Origin: Fulvivirga imtechensis AK7 | Lineage (GTDB): Bacteria; Bacteroidota; Bacteroidia; Cytophagales; Cyclobacteriaceae | Assembly (NCBI RefSeq): GCF_000331535.1 | Contig: NZ_AMZN01000027.1 | Location: forward strand, 1 to 64,000 | Direction: 5' to 3' | Length of the DNA: 64,000 bases | Part shown: positions 42,766 to 51,124 of the stretch, piece after piece | Layout of the letters: every line of letters starts with the position of its first letter | How positions within the stretch are numbered: position 1 is the stretch's first letter | Program-made: the position numbers and the translations under genes | Notes under the pieces: model-generated | What the model was told of the DNA's origin: nothing | Seen by the model: the letters and a program-made list of their open reading frames with translations, nothing else | The model's database searches: none

Positions 42766-43659
42766 ATGAATCGAAGGAATTTTATAGAGACCGTAGGAAT
42801 TCTAGGAGCAACAGTACTGATACCAACATCAAGTTATTCAATGTTTGAGAAGCCTAAATATAAAATGGGCCTCCAACTCTATACCATTCACGAAGACATG
42901 ACTAAAGATACTATTGCCACCTTAAAGGCTGCAAAGGCTATGGGTTATGAAGAGTTTGAAACCTTTGGATTTGATAGTGAAAAAGGAACTTTCTATGGAT
43001 ATACATCTTCAGAATTTAAGAAAATACTGGAAGACCTGGAGGTTACTGCCTCTAGTGGACATTATGGCTTTTCTTCCTACCTCGCTAAACCAGACGATGA
43101 GCTAAAACGATTTGTAGATCAGTGTATAAAAGGGGCTCATGCTTTGGGTATGAAATATATCACCTGGCCATGGCTGGCCCCGGAACAACGGACGATGGAT
43201 AATTTCAAGTTGATGTCTAAAAAACTCAATGTAATAGGTGAGCAAGTAACTGCCGCAGGCCTTGGATTTGCCTATCACAATCATGGCTTTGAATTCATAG
43301 AACACCATGGAGAAAAAGGTTTTGATATTATCTTAAGTGAAACAGACCCTACGCTGGTGAAACTTGAAATGGACATGTACTGGGTGATGCATTCTTCTAA
43401 ACTTACTCCTAAGGAGTTGGTTAGAGATCAACCCGGACGCTATGTAATGTGGCACATAAAGGATATGGACAAAGTAACGAGAGATTATACCGAGCTAGGA
43501 AACGGTTCTATTGACTATGTTGAAATACTTCCAGACCCAGTTGAGTCTGGACTTGAATTCTATTATTTGGAGCAGGGCGGTAATTATGCCCACAGTCCCA
43601 TGAAAAGTATAGCTGATAGTGCTGATTACTTTAAAAAGCACTTACAACAGTATTTGTAG
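42766..43659 (+). CDS. Sugar phosphate isomerase/epimerase (xylose-isomerase-like TIM barrel), Tat-exported
   Basis: The 297-aa product begins with a twin-arginine signal (NRRNFIETVGILGATVLIP) followed by a TIM barrel of the AP-endonuclease-2/xylose isomerase-like type: KMGLQLYTIHEDM, YEEFETFGFD, GLGFAYHNHGFEF, VKLEMDMYWVMHS and YVMWHIKDMDK. The His/Glu/Asp residues in these segments are the usual metal ligands. Secreted members are common in Bacteroidota and act on sugars or inositols in the periplasm. It is monocistronic. Confidence 0.87.
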   Translation: MNRRNFIETVGILGATVLIPTSSYSMFEKPKYKMGLQLYTIHEDMTKDTIATLKAAKAMGYEEFETFGFDSEKGTFYGYTSSEFKKILEDLEVTASSGHYGFSSYLAKPDDELKRFVDQCIKGAHALGMKYITWPWLAPEQRTMDNFKLMSKKLNVIGEQVTAAGLGFAYHNHGFEFIEHHGEKGFDIILSETDPTLVKLEMDMYWVMHSSKLTPKELVRDQPGRYVMWHIKDMDKVTRDYTELGNGSIDYVEILPDPVESGLEFYYLEQGGNYAHSPMKSIADSADYFKKHLQQYL

Positions 43660-43678
43660 TAGTTAAATAAAGTGGCCT

Positions 43679-43933
43679 GCAGCCAACAATATGGCTGCCC
43701 AATGTGGTAAACGGAAAATGATCGGGGATTTTCAACCAACACTCGTGGGTGGTTTCACTCATTTCTGACCGGTGCATTTCGCCATCAATAATTCCGCCGA
43801 AATAGTGTTCCCGGTTCTTCTTACAAATGGTGACAAAATGTGCTGTATTCCACCCCGTAATTCCAGAATAAAGTACGGACGGAAGGGATGCGGCATTTGT
43901 TTTGGATGGGTATTCAATAAAGAGAATTGTCAT
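43679..43933 (-). pseudogene. Truncated RAYT (REP-associated tyrosine transposase, Y1/IS200-like) remnant
   Basis: Read on the minus strand, a frame encodes HFVTICKKNREHYFGGIIDG, then EMHRSEMSETTHECWLKIPD and HFPFTTLGSHIV, the well-known N-terminal block of RAYT/Y1 transposases. In intact members this is followed directly by MPNHVHGI with the HxH metal-binding pair; here it goes into unrelated sequence and stops, and the expected N-terminus before HFVTI is also degraded. It is a non-functional fragment. Its presence fits the many palindromic repeats nearby, since RAYTs mobilise REP sequences. Confidence 0.7.
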
Positions 43934-43954
43934 GCCGACTTTGGAGGCATCTTG

Positions 43955-44077
43955 CTAAGATGTTTTATTTACATTTTTTATGAGGCCCTCACTGTCAGTA
44001 AACTCGTCAGAAGTTACATTAATCTCATCTGCTGTACAGGCAGCAAAGAGGGCAAGAAATGAATAAATTTTGCTCAT
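43955..44077 (-). CDS. Possible short lipoprotein or truncated gene start (40 aa)
   Basis: A 41-codon frame on the minus strand starts ATG at 44077 and ends TAG at 43955. It encodes SKIYSFLALFAACTADE, with a lipobox-like LFAAC, followed by an acidic tail. The signal looks real, but the body is only about 25 residues, so this is more likely the surviving 5' end of a lipoprotein gene cut by the event that left the RAYT fragment next to it than a full gene. Confidence 0.4.
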   Translation of the reverse strand: MSKIYSFLALFAACTADEINVTSDEFTDSEGLIKNVNKTS

Positions 44078-44187
44078 AATTATATGTTTTAGTTGATAAT
44101 TGTGTTTACACATCCTTTGATAGATTGATGGGTGCTCCTCCCGTTCGGGCCCGTTTGCAGCGGGTTAGCCTGCCCATACCAAAGCCG

Positions 44188-44412
44188 TCAAGCCTTTGAA
44201 AACGCAAATAATTCATGCAATTCCATGTTAAAAGCGTCTGCCAGTCCCAACAACAACGCAAGCGGAGAGTCCACCTGGCCATTTTCCAGTTGCAGTATTT
44301 CATCCTCAGGGATATCGCAGATTTTAGCCATCTCCTGAACAGAAATTTGCTTCTTCAACCTTATTTCCCTCACGTACCGGCCGAATAATTTCAAAAATGC
44401 ACCTGGTTCCAT
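44188..44412 (-). CDS. Small XRE-family helix-turn-helix regulator (74 aa)
   Basis: From the ATG at 44412 the protein is 74 aa with a clean HTH_3 domain: GRYVREIRLKKQISVQEMAKICDIPEDEILQLENGQVDSPLALLLGLADAFNMELHELFAF. It is divergent from a second small XRE gene at 44479; the 66-base gap holds a palindrome that may be a shared operator. No toxin gene is adjacent, so it is not an obvious toxin-antitoxin pair. Confidence 0.85.
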   Translation of the reverse strand: MEPGAFLKLFGRYVREIRLKKQISVQEMAKICDIPEDEILQLENGQVDSPLALLLGLADAFNMELHELFAFSKA

Positions 44413-44427
44413 AGCTTCTATTTTATG

Positions 44428-44445
44428 TGTTCGTTTTAGCGAACA
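44428..44445. promoter_or_regulatory. Candidate operator between two divergent XRE genes
   Basis: TGTTCG-TTTTAG-CGAACA is a perfect 6-bp inverted repeat with a 6-base spacer, placed 16 bases upstream of the minus-strand XRE start and 33 bases before the plus-strand one. The size and symmetry are typical for a dimeric HTH regulator. A weaker dyad (TTCTGATATTCGGAA) lies at 44461-44475. Confidence 0.5.
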
Positions 44446-44478
44446 ATAATAAAGCAAATATTTCTGATATTCGGAATA

Positions 44479-44706
44479 ATGAACACGAAAGAAAAGGAAT
44501 TTTTCATCCGGCTGGGGGTGAAGATCAGGAAGCTAAGAGAAGAAAAGGAATATGAGCAGAAGGCTTTTGCTTTTGATTGTGATATCGGCAGAACACAGCT
44601 TTATATGATTGAAAGTGGAAAAACCAATCCGAGATTACTCACACTTATGAAAATAGCCCAGGGATTGGATGTTTCGATTAGTGAACTTTTGAATATTGGT
44701 AAGTGA
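44479..44706 (+). CDS. Small XRE-family helix-turn-helix regulator (75 aa)
   Basis: The 75-aa protein is a single HTH_3 domain: IRLGVKIRKLREEKEYEQKAFAFDCDIGRTQLYMIESGKTNPRLLTLMKIAQGLDVSISELLNIGK. It is divergently arranged with the gene ending at 44188. The two proteins are only distantly alike. This one is followed by a non-coding region with the palindromic repeats at 44812-44981. Confidence 0.87.
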   Translation: MNTKEKEFFIRLGVKIRKLREEKEYEQKAFAFDCDIGRTQLYMIESGKTNPRLLTLMKIAQGLDVSISELLNIGK

Positions 44707-44811
44707 GGTATTTTAAAAAGCTTTCCTTGGCGTTTTTTACCTTTAGTTGAATTTGATGATAATGACATCGCTTTCAGACCGGCCTTGAGAAAATGGCGTT
44801 CCGCTGACGGC

Positions 44812-44857
44812 TAGAGTTTTCTTAGAGACACTAATTAGTGTCTCTAAGAAAACTCTA
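44812..44857. repeat. 46-bp perfect palindrome made of two abutting repeat ends
   Basis: TAGAGTTTTCTTAGAGACACTAA (44812-44834) is followed by its exact reverse complement (44835-44857). This is a head-to-head junction of two terminal inverted repeats of the MITE-like family: an isolated end on the left and the start of a full copy on the right. A perfect 46-bp palindrome is rare because cruciforms are unstable, so the event is probably recent. Confidence 0.85.
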
Positions 44858-44981
44858 AGTGGCTTTAAGAAAATGTCAAAGTCAAGGCTTGTGAAGTCCC
44901 AAAAAGCGGAGCGTACTAAGGTACGAGAGCATTTTTGGGACAAGCATAACGCAGACATTGGTGTTTTCTTACAGACACTAA
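44835..44981. repeat. MITE-like repeat, copy 3 (147 bp, complete)
   Basis: Ends are TTAGTGTCTCTAAGAAAACT and GTTTTCTTACAGACACTAA. The interior (GTCAAGGCTTGTGAAGTCCC, then AAAAAGCGGAGCGTAC, TAAG and GTACGAGAGCATTTTT) folds into a long hairpin and is about 90 percent the same by eye as the copy at 54234. The right end lies 10 bases from the stop codon of the CDF exporter gene, so it may also serve as that gene's 3' structure. No protein is encoded. Confidence 0.85.
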
Positions 44982-44990
44982 TTAGCTTTT

Positions 44991-45887
44991 CTATGTCCAG
45001 CAATGTTCCAATTCACATTTTTCATCTTCAGTTTCAAATTCTATGGTAGCATGTTCTATTTTGAATGACTTGAGGAGGTCTCTCACCTTGTGTTTGATTA
45101 CAGTTAATTCTTCCATAGTGCTATTTTTCTTTACTACCAGGTGGGCGCTGAATACATAATACTCACCGTCCATTGACCACAGGTGAAAATCATGCACATC
45201 CTGAATGTGTTCTATCTCTTTGGTTTGTCGGATGATCTCATCGATCTTAAGGTCTTTCGGGGTGCCCTGTAAAATAATTCGGAAACTTTTCTTGATGTTC
45301 TTAAAAACATTGATCAGGATGTAACCGGCAATCATGAGAGAGAGAATGGGGTCTATGATGGGAGCATTGTAAAAATGCATAATAATTGAACCCACCAACA
45401 CGGCAGTCCAGCCCAATACATCTTCCAAAAGGTGAAGAGAAACTACCTCTTCATTAATAGATGAACCTTTCCTTAATTTTAGTACGGCAGCGCCATTAAA
45501 TATAATTCCAAGTACAGCCAGATAAATCATTCCCTGAGCATCGGGCTGCTGGGGATTGAATAGTCGTGGGATAGCTTCAAATATTATAATCGCTGACCCT
45601 GCCAGTAACACCACTGAGTTAATAACTGCACCCAATAAAGAAAAACGACCATAGCCGTAGGAGAAGGTTTTGTCCCTTCCTTTGGTCGAAAGATACTGGA
45701 AATACCAGGACAGCCCTAAGCTAAGGCTATCACCCAGATCGTGCAATGCATCCGATAGAATAGCAACACTATTGGTAAGTAGCCCTCCAACAATTTCAAT
45801 GATCGTAAAGCCGAGATTCAGAAAGAATGCAACTTTCAGGTTCTTTGTACCATGATGATGGTGCACGTGATCGTGGTTATGTCCCAT
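44991..45887 (-). CDS. Cation diffusion facilitator (CDF) metal exporter
   Basis: The 298-aa protein starts at ATG 45887 (GHNHDHVHHHHG, a metal-binding His-rich N-terminus) and has six membrane helices of the CDF/ZnT family, with the transport-site motifs SVAILSDALHDLGDS in helix 2 and GWTAVLVGS in the helix 5 region. A C-terminal cytoplasmic domain (DVHDFHLWSMDGEYYVFSAHLVV) follows. It exports Zn, Co or Cd from the cytoplasm in exchange for protons. It is divergent from the Asp-box gene at 45991. Confidence 0.92.
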   Translation of the reverse strand: MGHNHDHVHHHHGTKNLKVAFFLNLGFTIIEIVGGLLTNSVAILSDALHDLGDSLSLGLSWYFQYLSTKGRDKTFSYGYGRFSLLGAVINSVVLLAGSAIIIFEAIPRLFNPQQPDAQGMIYLAVLGIIFNGAAVLKLRKGSSINEEVVSLHLLEDVLGWTAVLVGSIIMHFYNAPIIDPILSLMIAGYILINVFKNIKKSFRIILQGTPKDLKIDEIIRQTKEIEHIQDVHDFHLWSMDGEYYVFSAHLVVKKNSTMEELTVIKHKVRDLLKSFKIEHATIEFETEDEKCELEHCWT

Positions 45888-45940
45888 TGAATCTTCTGAG
45901 GTATCTCTTTTAGTTATCTTAACAAGTTGACCCCGCCAGG

Positions 45941-45971
45941 GTTGCAAGGTTTTCTGTTGATTGTATATTTG
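45941..45971 (+). promoter_or_regulatory. Bacteroidota-type promoter of the Asp-box protein gene
   Basis: GTTG (45941-45944) and TATATTTG (45964-45971) are spaced 19 bases apart and fit the Bacteroidota -33 TTTG / -7 TAnnTTTG consensus (one mismatch in the -33). The start ATG follows 20 bases after the -7 box. Confidence 0.6.
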
Positions 45972-45990
45972 TCATTCAATCTATTCGCCA

Positions 45991-47316
45991 ATGAAAAATA
46001 CAGTTTGTCTTTTGATATCGTTGCTTGCCCTTTTAAATGCGCAGGCACAATTTAAAAACATTGTACTGGATACACAGGATTCTGTTACCAGAGCCCCTGC
46101 CGAACCCAGTGTAGCAATAAATTTAAAAAATAAAGATAATATAGTAGCCGCTTCTATACTCGATAAAGTGTATGTCACCAAAGACGGTGGCAAAACCTGG
46201 ACCAAAACCCGGCTTACCTCCAGTATGGGTGTTTGGGGCGACCCTGTGGTCATCTCCGATAAGAAGGGTAATTTCTATTATTTTCATCTCTCAGACCCTA
46301 CGGGTAAAAACTGGCAAAGTGAGGAGATTCTCGACAGGATCGTTTGTCAGAAATCTACCGATGGTGGGGAAAGCTGGTCAGATGGTGCTTCCATAGGTTA
46401 CAATCATCCGAAAGATCAGGACAAAGAATGGGCCGTAGTTGACCCTAACTCTGGCACGATCTATACTGCATGGACGCAATTTGATAATTATGGCTCTAAG
46501 GATCCTGATTGTAAAAGCAACATTTTATTCTCTGAGAGTAGCAATGGTTTGAAATGGTCTGCCCCAATTCGGTTAAACCAGTTTTCGGGCGATTGTGTGG
46601 ATGATGATAAAACAGTGGAAGGCGCTATTCCGGCAGTAGGCCCGAATGGCCAGTTGTATGTGGCATGGTCGTACGATGAGAAGATATACCTCGACAGGTC
46701 TCTTAATAAGGGAAAAAACTGGCTGAGCCGCGATATCGAAATTGCCAGTCAGCCCGGAGGCTGGTCCATTGATATTCCCGGGATAAACAGAAGCAATGGT
46801 ATGCCTGTGTTAATATGCGATAACAGCGAAAGTCAATACCGCGGGGCATTATACCTCAATTGGTCTGACCAGAGAAACGGACCTGATGATACCGATATTT
46901 GGTTTATCAAGTCATATAATCACGGAGATACCTGGTCTGCCCCTGTCAGGGTGAACGATGATGAAAAAGGCAAACATCAGTTTTTGAGCTGGATGGCGAT
47001 AGATAATGCTACAGGTGTTATTTATATTTTGTATTACGACAGGCGGGCCTATGATGATCTTAATACGGATGTATACCTCGCATGGTCTACTGATGGTGGC
47101 TCCAGCTTTCACAACAAAAAGATCAGTGAAACTCCTTTTGCACCTGATGCTGAATATTTTTTCGGTGACTATACCAACATCGCTGCTCATGAAGGGCGCA
47201 TAGTGCCTGTCTGGACCAGGATGGACGATGGTAAGACCTCTATCATAACCGCTGTTATTGATCAGGAAGAGTTAACCGGCATTCCTTATAAACAAAGGAA
47301 AAGGAAGAAGAAATAA
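45991..47316 (+). CDS. Secreted Asp-box (sialidase-like BNR repeat) protein
   Basis: From ATG 45991 the 441-aa protein has a signal peptide (KNTVCLLISLLALLNAQA) and a six-bladed propeller marked by five Asp-box motifs: TKDGGKTWTK, STDGGESWSD, SLNKGKNWLS, SYNHGDTWSA and STDGGSSFHN. The family includes sialidases, but the FRIP motif and the clear Arg triad of a true sialidase are not seen, so the activity is uncertain. The basic tail (KQRKRKKK) is unusual. It is followed by a frameshifted permease gene. Confidence 0.8.
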   Translation: MKNTVCLLISLLALLNAQAQFKNIVLDTQDSVTRAPAEPSVAINLKNKDNIVAASILDKVYVTKDGGKTWTKTRLTSSMGVWGDPVVISDKKGNFYYFHLSDPTGKNWQSEEILDRIVCQKSTDGGESWSDGASIGYNHPKDQDKEWAVVDPNSGTIYTAWTQFDNYGSKDPDCKSNILFSESSNGLKWSAPIRLNQFSGDCVDDDKTVEGAIPAVGPNGQLYVAWSYDEKIYLDRSLNKGKNWLSRDIEIASQPGGWSIDIPGINRSNGMPVLICDNSESQYRGALYLNWSDQRNGPDDTDIWFIKSYNHGDTWSAPVRVNDDEKGKHQFLSWMAIDNATGVIYILYYDRRAYDDLNTDVYLAWSTDGGSSFHNKKISETPFAPDAEYFFGDYTNIAAHEGRIVPVWTRMDDGKTSIITAVIDQEELTGIPYKQRKRKKK

Positions 47317-47369
47317 GAAGATATGTAACATTTTGAGCGCGGGTTCAGTCATTGATAAAAGGCTGAACT

Positions 47370-48594
47370 ATGCTTAAAAAGATACTTATTTCCTGTTTTC
47401 TGGCGTTACAGAACATCAGATCTAACTTTTTTCATACTATACTTTCTGTTCTGGGGATTGTTATTGGAGTGGCCGCACTGGTTGCTATTCTTTCTCTTAT
47501 TGATGGCATGGAGAAGTTTGCTCATGAGCAGATATCCAAAACCACATCATTAGAAGCGGTGATCTTACAGCCACAGCTTTATGAGCAGACAGATGGCGTA
47601 AGAATGAAAAAGGAGAACTACGTCTATATCGATTACCGGTATTTCCAACAGCTTCAGGAGCAGGTGAAAGAAGTGGCAGCAGGGTATATGTTGACCACTG
47701 AGCCAAAAAGGATCTCTGTAAAGGATGCAAAAGAAAAACATGGTATTTATCTTTCTGGGGTTACAAAAGGTATTGGGCCTGCTGTGGAAGTGGTGAAAGG
47801 CGAAGGCTTTTCTGAGGCTGAATTAACTTCGGGGGCCAAGGTAGCAGTGCTTACCGAGGAGCTGGAGTTGAAAATGGCCAATCAGGACTCATCCGTTTCC
47901 TTATTGGGTAAAAGTGTTGTGATAGAGGATCAGGAGTACCTGGTAAAGGGAATAATCAAAGCTGACGGGCAAGAGGCAATAGCAGCAATACCCATTACGG
48001 CCATTGATCCGGCCAAACTTAGGGAGAGCCCTCCTCAGATTATTTTTCAGGCTTACTCGGTAGAATTGGTGCCGGGCATTTAAGGAAAAGATAACTGATT
48101 GGTTGACCCAGAATTTCCCAGGCTCCGAGGGTGATTTCAAGGTGGAGACCAATGAATTTCGAGTGAAACAGGCAAACCAGGGCTTTTTGGTGTTTAGGAT
48201 TGTAATGGGCTTTATTGTAGGGATATCTGTATTAGTAGGTGGTATAGGAGTAATGAATGTTTTATTGATCTCTGTTAATGAAAGGACATCTGAAATTGGG
48301 GTGCGTAAGGCTGCCGGGGCTAAGAAGCAGGATATTTTACTGCAGTTTTTGTCTGAATCCGTAGCCATTAGCGGACTAGGTAGTTTTGTGGGGTTAATAT
48401 TCGGTGTTTTGGCCACTATGGTTTTTGTGCCTATCATAAAATCCATCACAAAAATGCCCTTTAGCGCAGCTTACACGGCTGATACCTTGATCGTTATAGC
48501 AGTTGTGGCCCTGTTAGTGGGGATCGTTTTTGGCACCTATCCGGCTTTGCGTGCCTCCAGGTTAGATCCTGTAGAAGCAATTAGAAGGGAGTAA
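47370..48594 (+). pseudogene. MacB/FtsX-type ABC permease split by a frameshift
   Basis: Two frames together make one MacB-type permease of about 408 aa. The first (47370-48083) has the N-terminal membrane helix (NFFHTILSVLGIVIGVAALVAIL) and the periplasmic domain, then a stop after VELVPGI. The second continues from about 48075 as AFKEKITDWLTQNFPGSEGDF and ends with three FtsX helices (GVMNVLLISVNERTSEIGVRKAAGA, TYPALRASRLDPVEAIRRE). The break is at a GGG run near 48074-48076; one more G would restore the frame. No ATPase gene is adjacent. This is either a real pseudogene or a sequencing error. Confidence 0.8.
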
Positions 48595-49257
48595 GCATGA
48601 TCGCAGAATAACGAAAAATACATCCGGCTCTTTCCTTGAGCAACTCCATAAAGCCTCAAAGGACCTGTAATGCTCTATCAGTGATTATGAAAAATATTGT
48701 GTATTACAGACTCTGGAAGTTTAGTAAAACCCCTGGAGTTTAATTCCATTAATTTAATTAACGTGAGTTAGACATACTAGAACTGATTAAATTGTATTCG
48801 TATCTAAAAACAAACCTGAAAGCTCTTTTTAAGGTCATTCTACCTGTCCCGAACTTGCCTCGAACTTGCCTCGGGGGAAGAACGCAGATCCTCCGTAACG
48901 AGGACAGTTTTCATCACATACTGATAGTCAGATAACTATTCAATTCCCCACTACCGTCATCCCGGACGTAACGCAGTGAAGACCCCGGGATGAAGACCCC
49001 GGGATCTCCTCGCTACTGGCAGTGACTGAACTTCAGCCTCTGCCCACCTGACCAGGGGATCCTGAATATTTTCTCCGTTGCTCTATGAAAATCCGGGATG
49101 ACGCGGTGGTTTATCATTTCTGTTCCTCCTCTGTGGTTAAAGATAGTGTAATGTCATTATCCACAAAATCAACTGAAGTTGTTGGATGCCTCCCCGGGGC
49201 AAGTTCGGGACAGGCAGGATGACTGCCCTTTTCTAAGCATTTTATATCGAACTCGTG
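48595..49257. other. 663-base intergenic region rich in degenerate repeats
   Basis: No gene is visible. The region holds CGAACTTGCCT twice in tandem (48850-48871), TGAAGACCCCGGGA twice in tandem (48977-49004), a GTCATCCCGGA-type repeat arm, and a CGGGGCAAGTTCGGGACAGGC arm at about 49195. These resemble the interior of the repeat at 22071. It looks like a graveyard of small palindromic repeats between convergent transcription units. Confidence 0.6.
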
Positions 49258-50922
49258 TTATTTAGGACTTGCATTGTAATATCTGCCCATCAGATCCAAC
49301 TGGCCAACATAAAAATTAGCGTCAACTTCAACCACAGGGTTTTCCGGGATGTTTTCGAGCATGTTCCAATGGTTAGTAGCTTCAAGCCTATGTTCTGTGT
49401 CATTGATAAAAACTTTTACAGGCATTGTAAAGCCACTAACGGTGTTGGCCCAACGGTAAAATAAAATACCCTCCCGTACACGGTATTCAAGAGTGGGAAT
49501 ACGCGTGTCACGCAAATATTGGTCAAAGAATGCAGACAGGTCTCGGCCTGTTTTCTCGCCCAGATAATTTTCAATTTGAGTGGTTGTCACAGTCTGGTGG
49601 TAGAACTCTTTATTCAGACCACGGAGGATGCCGCGCCATTTTTCATCATCATTAACGATCTGGCGGAGCGTGTGCAGCACATTTGCACCTTTATAATACA
49701 TGTCACTGGACCCCCGGTGATTCACATCGTAAAAGCCAATAATCGGGCGATCATTTTGAATGGCAGACCGGGTTCCTAATACATAGGCTGAGCTTGCGTC
49801 TTTTCCGTTGTGGTAGTCAAGAAAGAGATTTTCCGAATAAGCTGTAAAGGATTCATGTATCCACATATCGGCATTGTCACGGTTGGTGATATTATTGGCA
49901 AACCACTCATGGCCAGATTCGTGTATAATGATAAAATCAAAAGTTAATCCCCAACCGGAGCCGCTGAGGTCTTTTCCCTTATAACCATTTTGATAGTTGT
50001 TGCCATATGTCACAGAGCTTTGATGCTCCATGCCCAGATAAGGCGCCTCTACGAGCTTATAGCTATCTTCATAAAAGGGATATGGTCCAAACCAATGTTC
50101 AAGCGCTTCCAATGTTCTTTTAGCGTCTTTAAACTGTATTTTCGCTTTTTCGAGATTATGTCGCAATACATAATAGTCACAGTCGAGCTTGCCTTTTTCA
50201 CCATCATATGTTTCGCCAAAGTGCACATAGTCACCGATATTTACATTAACCCCGTAATTGTTGATAGGGTTTGAAACAAACCAGTGGTAGGTTTTTGTTT
50301 TGGCTTTTTTGTTTCTTTCTGTTTTGATCAACCTGCCATTTGAAACATCCATGAGGTGCTCCGGTACCGTCACACTTATCGTCATGCTGTCCGTTTCGTC
50401 ATACATGTGGTCTTTGCATGGCCACCATATACTGGCCCCGGCACCCTGATTGGCATTGGCAATAAAATGATTTCCTTTTTCATCTTTTTGCCAGGTAAAA
50501 CCTCCATCCCACGGTGGGTTTTTGGCAACCTGAGGCTGCCCTCCAAAATGGACGATGATGGCATTGGAAGCACCTTTTTCCTGCTTTTCATTAAACTTGA
50601 TCCAGTAGACATTACCCTCTCGCTGAAACTCTAGTTCTTTGCCTTTGTAGGTCACCTTTTTAATCTTCATGGGTTCTTGCAGGTCGATCTGCATAACGTC
50701 ATGAGAGGTCAGTACCTTATACTGAATCGTATTTTTCCCCTCAACAGTCTTTTTTTCGGGATCAACAGCTACATCCAAATGATAGTAGGTAAGATCCCAC
50801 CAGGCGCGCTCAGGCGTAATGGAACCCCGCAATGTATCCTGACGGGTAAATTCAGGGGTCTGCGCTGTAACAATGGTAGCCGAAAGGATCAGCAGATAAG
50901 TGATAGTAGTTCGAATATTCAT
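49258..50922 (-). CDS. M1 family metallopeptidase (aminopeptidase N-like), secreted
   Basis: The 554-aa product has a signal peptide (NIRTTITYLLILSATIVTAQ) and the M1 gluzincin fold: an N-terminal beta domain, a GMEHQSS exopeptidase-type loop (GAMEN equivalent), and HESGHEWFANNITNRDNADMWIHESF with the HExxH-(18)-E zinc ligands. A short C-terminal beta domain follows, so the large ERAP-type C-terminal domain is absent, as in many Bacteroidota M1 enzymes. It probably trims peptides outside the cytoplasm. It is monocistronic. Confidence 0.92.
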   Translation of the reverse strand: MNIRTTITYLLILSATIVTAQTPEFTRQDTLRGSITPERAWWDLTYYHLDVAVDPEKKTVEGKNTIQYKVLTSHDVMQIDLQEPMKIKKVTYKGKELEFQREGNVYWIKFNEKQEKGASNAIIVHFGGQPQVAKNPPWDGGFTWQKDEKGNHFIANANQGAGASIWWPCKDHMYDETDSMTISVTVPEHLMDVSNGRLIKTERNKKAKTKTYHWFVSNPINNYGVNVNIGDYVHFGETYDGEKGKLDCDYYVLRHNLEKAKIQFKDAKRTLEALEHWFGPYPFYEDSYKLVEAPYLGMEHQSSVTYGNNYQNGYKGKDLSGSGWGLTFDFIIIHESGHEWFANNITNRDNADMWIHESFTAYSENLFLDYHNGKDASSAYVLGTRSAIQNDRPIIGFYDVNHRGSSDMYYKGANVLHTLRQIVNDDEKWRGILRGLNKEFYHQTVTTTQIENYLGEKTGRDLSAFFDQYLRDTRIPTLEYRVREGILFYRWANTVSGFTMPVKVFINDTEHRLEATNHWNMLENIPENPVVEVDANFYVGQLDLMGRYYNASPK

Positions 50923-51111
50923 AGTACGTGATTAAAACAATGCTTTGAATATACAAAAGTAAGGGAAACACTGCTTAGTAGAAGGCCAAAATCCTTTATT
51001 GGTAGTATTCTGTTGTGGCTGGTTTAGTAGTGGTAACAGCACACTCATATTGTCTTCTTGTAGTACAGAATTGACATATGCTGTTGGAGAATGCCGGATG
51101 GTTTAATTGAT

Positions 51112-51119
51112 TATATTTG
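51112..51119 (+). promoter_or_regulatory. -7 box (TATATTTG) just before the ABC ATPase gene
   Basis: TATATTTG is an exact match to the Bacteroidota TAnnTTTG -7 consensus. It ends only 5 bases before the ATG at 51125, so a transcript from it would have almost no leader. No good -33 TTTG lies at the expected 19-21 base spacing. Confidence 0.4.
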
Positions 51120-51124
51120 CCTAT

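Noticed and set aside
43772-44062. 96-aa plus-strand frame
   Set aside because: It lies opposite the RAYT remnant and the lipoprotein-like start, and shows no protein-like pattern.
44188-44706. Toxin-antitoxin system
   Set aside because: Both genes of the divergent pair are single HTH domains, and no toxin-like gene is adjacent.
44743-45003. Minus-strand frame encoding a SALCLSQKCSR-type peptide
   Set aside because: The same peptide appears in the repeat copy at 54234; it is translation of a repeat element, not a gene.
45991-47316. True exo-sialidase
   Set aside because: Asp boxes are present, but no FRIP motif or Arg triad is visible, so only the propeller fold is supported.
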